Source: Pseudomonadota bacterium (GTDB taxonomy: Bacteria > Pseudomonadota > Gammaproteobacteria > SZUA-229). From it: a stretch of DNA of 8,008 nucleotides. The DNA is taken from the NCBI GenBank assembly GCA_015222915.1, contig JADFWE010000355.1, positions 1-8,008 of the forward strand, given 5' to 3'. Both the position numbers and the translations under genes were made by a program. Positions 5,965 to 8,008 of this stretch are shown piece by piece (positions within the stretch are counted from its first letter, which is position 1; each line of letters opens with the position of its first letter). The notes under the pieces were generated by a model that was not told the origin of the DNA, searched no databases, and was given only the letters and a program-made list of their open reading frames with translations.

Positions 5965-7041
5965 TTATTGGTGCTCGCTGATAACAGGCATGCCGTCAGG
6001 CGCCGCTATCAACTCACCGTCTAAAAACTTCCAGCCAGCCTGTCGTAATCTCGATGCTGTGATAAAACCATATTCCTCGCCATGCGATTCAACATATTCG
6101 ATGATATATTTTAACAATGCTTCCGCTTTTGCATTATGGTTTTCGGGGTTAGACCAGGTGGTCATGTTGTAGGTACGGTAGATCGGATAGTTACCATTGG
6201 TCAGCTGTGAAAGATCATTGGGATCGATACCATCGATACTGAGGATCTTCAGCTTCCCTTTGTTTTTATGCACTTCCAGCATATAGGGTGTCTCATAACC
6301 GATAGCACTGATATCTTCAGCAACGTTTTTTATCATATCCGGGATCACGCTGACTTCCTGGATAACCGGACTGAAGGAATCTGCGTCCTTGAGCAGCAGA
6401 CGCCAGTGCCCCGGTCTCTTCTTGCAGTGCAGACGCACCACCGGTTTGATCTTTTTAGCCGTCAGCTGTGCCGACAGCTTTTCGGCCTGCTGCTGATCAC
6501 TATCAGGCACGTCAGACCAGTAGACATAATCACCACGAAAAATCTTCTGTGCGTCTATCGCGGAAACATTATTCACCGGATTAGTCGTATTGGTAACAAG
6601 AGCCAGCGGTGCGATCGCAACCGTGTGAAATTTCAGCCCCGGCAGTCTGTCAGAGCGACCAGGAGGACAACAGTAGGTACCGATATCGATTGTCTTCTTC
6701 AGCAGTTTGCGCGCAGTAGTCCCACAGGAACCACGTTGTACATTTACTTTTATACCATGCTCTCTGGCAATGTCTTCGACGATGCCATGTAACGCCGGAT
6801 AGGTCTGCTGACCGAGATTGATAACCACATCCACCTCACCGACACTTCTATCGTATCGAACAGCCTGTTTAAGGAAATCGGCTCCGACATCTGCTTTCTT
6901 CGCAGGATCGGAAAAAGTAATCTGGCTCTGTGGTTTTTCGGACGTTGTCTGCGCGAGAAGCGGCGCAGATACCATGGATGATGCAATACAGCTAGCAAAA
7001 AGCAGCTGGAAGGAAGACTTCTTAAATTTCATTACCGACAT
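5965..7041 (-). CDS. Secreted PstS-like periplasmic substrate-binding protein
   Basis: A 358-aa protein of the phosphate-type (PstS-like) periplasmic binding superfamily. A basic start (MKFKKSS) and hydrophobic stretch to about residue 30 form a signal peptide, with likely cleavage after PLLA. After that, VGEVDVVINLGQQTYPALHG (67-86) is strand 1 and the ligand-loop region, RGSCGTTARKLL followed by TIDIG (103-121) resembles the PstS phosphate-loop and 'DIGAS' segment, and FRGDYVYWSDV (168-178) is the second-lobe hinge motif. The mature chain has four cysteines (C106, C124, C125, C206), unusual for PstS, suggesting disulfides, metal or redox chemistry. No ABC permease or ATPase gene is adjacent; instead the GGDEF-EAL gene follows after 18 nt, so a sensing role is more likely than transport. 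Two ATGs are possible (7041, 7032); neither has a strong ribosome site. The ligand is unknown; phosphate is only a superfamily guess. Confidence 0.85.
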   Translation of the reverse strand: MSVMKFKKSSFQLLFASCIASSMVSAPLLAQTTSEKPQSQITFSDPAKKADVGADFLKQAVRYDRSVGEVDVVINLGQQTYPALHGIVEDIAREHGIKVNVQRGSCGTTARKLLKKTIDIGTYCCPPGRSDRLPGLKFHTVAIAPLALVTNTTNPVNNVSAIDAQKIFRGDYVYWSDVPDSDQQQAEKLSAQLTAKKIKPVVRLHCKKRPGHWRLLLKDADSFSPVIQEVSVIPDMIKNVAEDISAIGYETPYMLEVHKNKGKLKILSIDGIDPNDLSQLTNGNYPIYRTYNMTTWSNPENHNAKAEALLKYIIEYVESHGEEYGFITASRLRQAGWKFLDGELIAAPDGMPVISEHQ

Positions 7042-7120
7042 AAATACAAAATACTCTTTACAAATCAGGAAGATACTATTTTTGAATTTAGTTGTGATCG
7101 ATAATGCTGCTCACTTCACG

Positions 7121-7148
7121 AGTATAGGTTAGCGTTCGCTTAATGCAA
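7121..7148 (-). promoter_or_regulatory. Candidate sigma-70 promoter for the binding-protein/GGDEF-EAL unit
   Basis: On the minus strand, TTGCAT (7143-7148) as -35 and TATACT (7121-7126, five of six consensus positions) as -10 are separated by 16 bases, which would give a start near 7114 and a leader of about 70 bases. It lies in the 173-base divergent intergenic region. No convincing Pho box is seen there. For the divergent plus-strand gene the best -10 is TAAAAT at 7172-7177, with a poor -35 (GCCACA), so I do not call it. Confidence 0.35.
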
Positions 7149-7214
7149 TGCCACAGGCGTGATTTTTGCTGTAAAATGTCGGGCAATCTCCCTTACTCTG
7201 CTCCCTGAAAAACA

Positions 7215-7898
7215 ATGAATGCAATAAAACGACAACTGACCTATGCCCTCATTATCGGCTGCAGTTTTTTCTATATGACAGCAGATGCGGCCTTCTATGA
7301 CTCACGTAAGGGAAAGTTTGAGTTTTATCTGATGCCAACGGTAACCAACTCAGAAGCATTGGAATTCGACAATGGTTCAAGTTCAAACCTCAATCGACGC
7401 ACTGGCTTTGGTTTTGGCATGGGTTACAACGTCAATTCTCACATAGAACTCAGCCTGGACTTTACCTCGAGTAACGGCAGTTATACATTAACCGCCATCC
7501 CTGAATTGCCCACCGCCCCGGGAACAGAACCACTAAAAAGCACGGGGAATTTATACACCAGCTCGATTAATTTCGGATTTACTTTCAACCTGCTCAGCAC
7601 ACCTTTCACGCCTTATATTACGGGAACGCTAGGGTCCACCTATATCGACACTGGCATTTACACCGGGGAAGTCGGAACAGGTTGCTACTGGTATCCTTAC
7701 TGGGGCTATGTCTGCGGGCCAGTAGCACGAACTTACACATCGAATGAAATCAATTACGGTGCAGCGCTGGGGCTGCGTTATGACTTCAGCCGTAAACTAT
7801 TCATCAAAGGTGATATCGGTCAGAATTACCTTGATGTCGACAACAGTAACATACCCGCCTTTACTACTTACCGCTTTATATTTGGTTTTATGTTCTAA
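7215..7898 (+). CDS. Small outer-membrane beta-barrel protein
   Basis: A 227-aa exported protein. The signal peptide spans about residues 1-25 (hydrophobic YALIIGCSFFY, cleavage after TADA). The mature part is a run of alternating amphipathic strands (FEFYLMPTV, GFGFGMGYNV, HIELSLDF, SSINFGFTFNL, TPYITGTLGSTYI, INYGAALGLRYDF, KLFIKGDIGQNYL) ending YRFIFGFMF, with the C-terminal Phe expected for BAM-dependent insertion. Size and strand count fit an eight-stranded porin-like/OmpW- or OmpA-barrel-type protein; I cannot assign it to a single family. A probable surface loop holds two cysteines (C157, C167) flanking an aromatic-rich stretch YWYPYWGYV, likely a disulfide loop. The ATG has no obvious ribosome site (CTCCCTGAAAAACA precedes it). 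It is transcribed away from the binding-protein/GGDEF-EAL unit; any functional link is inference. Confidence 0.82.
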   Translation: MNAIKRQLTYALIIGCSFFYMTADAAFYDSRKGKFEFYLMPTVTNSEALEFDNGSSSNLNRRTGFGFGMGYNVNSHIELSLDFTSSNGSYTLTAIPELPTAPGTEPLKSTGNLYTSSINFGFTFNLLSTPFTPYITGTLGSTYIDTGIYTGEVGTGCYWYPYWGYVCGPVARTYTSNEINYGAALGLRYDFSRKLFIKGDIGQNYLDVDNSNIPAFTTYRFIFGFMF

Positions 7899-8008
7899 AG
7901 ACTTCCGTTGTTGACACAAAGGAGAAGTTATTCGTCGTTCGTAAAAAATACCAAACAGTAGGGACTGCATAGCCACTGGTTCATTTCGTGTTTTTAGCTT
8001 TTAACGAA

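Noticed and set aside
6268..6792. Plus-strand 174-codon frame opposite the binding-protein gene, and similar long frames opposite the GGDEF-EAL gene.
   Set aside because: They lie antisense within well-supported genes and show no recognisable family features; they reflect codon bias of the real strand.
7128..7154. GGTTAGCGTTCGCTTAATGCAATGCC resembles the REP-like unit core (TTAGCGTT.GC.TAAT.CAA).
   Set aside because: The similarity is confined to a short core, the flanking hairpin arms do not pair, and the match overlaps a candidate promoter; too weak to call a third copy.
7042..7214. Pho box expected for a phosphate-type binding-protein gene.
   Set aside because: No repeated CTGTCAT-like 7-mers at 11-base spacing are present in the divergent intergenic region.
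7911..7947. TTGACA at 7911-7916 after the beta-barrel gene as a promoter -35.
   Set aside because: No -10 at 16-18 bases; the nearest A/T-rich hexamer (TAAAAA at 7942) is 25 bases away, and no gene is visible in the remaining bases.

Overview
The window reads as chromosomal DNA of a gammaproteobacterium, probably a free-living or host-associated aquatic or sulfur-oxidiser-type lineage. The genus cannot be fixed from sequence alone. The indications are a type III glutamine synthetase, a YdcH-family protein beside a short DksA-like zinc-finger protein, a GGDEF-EAL signalling protein, and a repeat family built on CGCAAAGAACGCAAAG and GGTTGGATTAGCG, a type I recall from such genomes. Base composition is even and moderate, and no transposase, phage, CRISPR, tRNA or rRNA was seen.

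Layout, left to right. (1) 87-2258, plus strand: a complete class III glutamine synthetase (glnN type), preceded by AT-rich DNA and followed by a perfect 26-bp palindrome and a strong terminator-like hairpin. (2) 2424-3149, plus strand: a palindrome matching the FNR/ANR consensus exactly, then a 78-aa DUF465/YdcH-family protein, then a 108-aa TraR/DksA-type zinc-finger protein. A G-rich Shine-Dalgarno sequence between them points at an out-of-frame ATG rather than at the zinc-finger gene's own start. (3) 3150-3528: a convergent intergenic region holding a nested inverted-repeat element: two REP-like 34-bp units head to head, inside imperfect CGCAAAGAACGCAAA arms. (4) 7041-3529, minus strand: a two-gene unit in which a secreted phosphate-type substrate-binding protein is followed, 18 nt downstream and in the same reading frame, by a membrane-anchored GGDEF-EAL protein with an extracytoplasmic sensor region. 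(5) 7215-7898, plus strand, divergent from (4): a small outer-membrane beta-barrel protein. The last 110 bases show nothing I can name.

How the genes may work together. The central idea is a periplasmic ligand-sensing c-di-GMP module: the binding protein, with no ABC permease or ATPase beside it, may report ligand occupancy to the periplasmic domain of the GGDEF-EAL protein. The divergent beta-barrel could belong to the same surface or permeability response, but only shared location supports that. The small YdcH/DksA-like pair behind an FNR-like box suggests an oxygen-responsive transcription-modulating unit. The glutamine synthetase appears to be an independent ammonium-assimilation gene.
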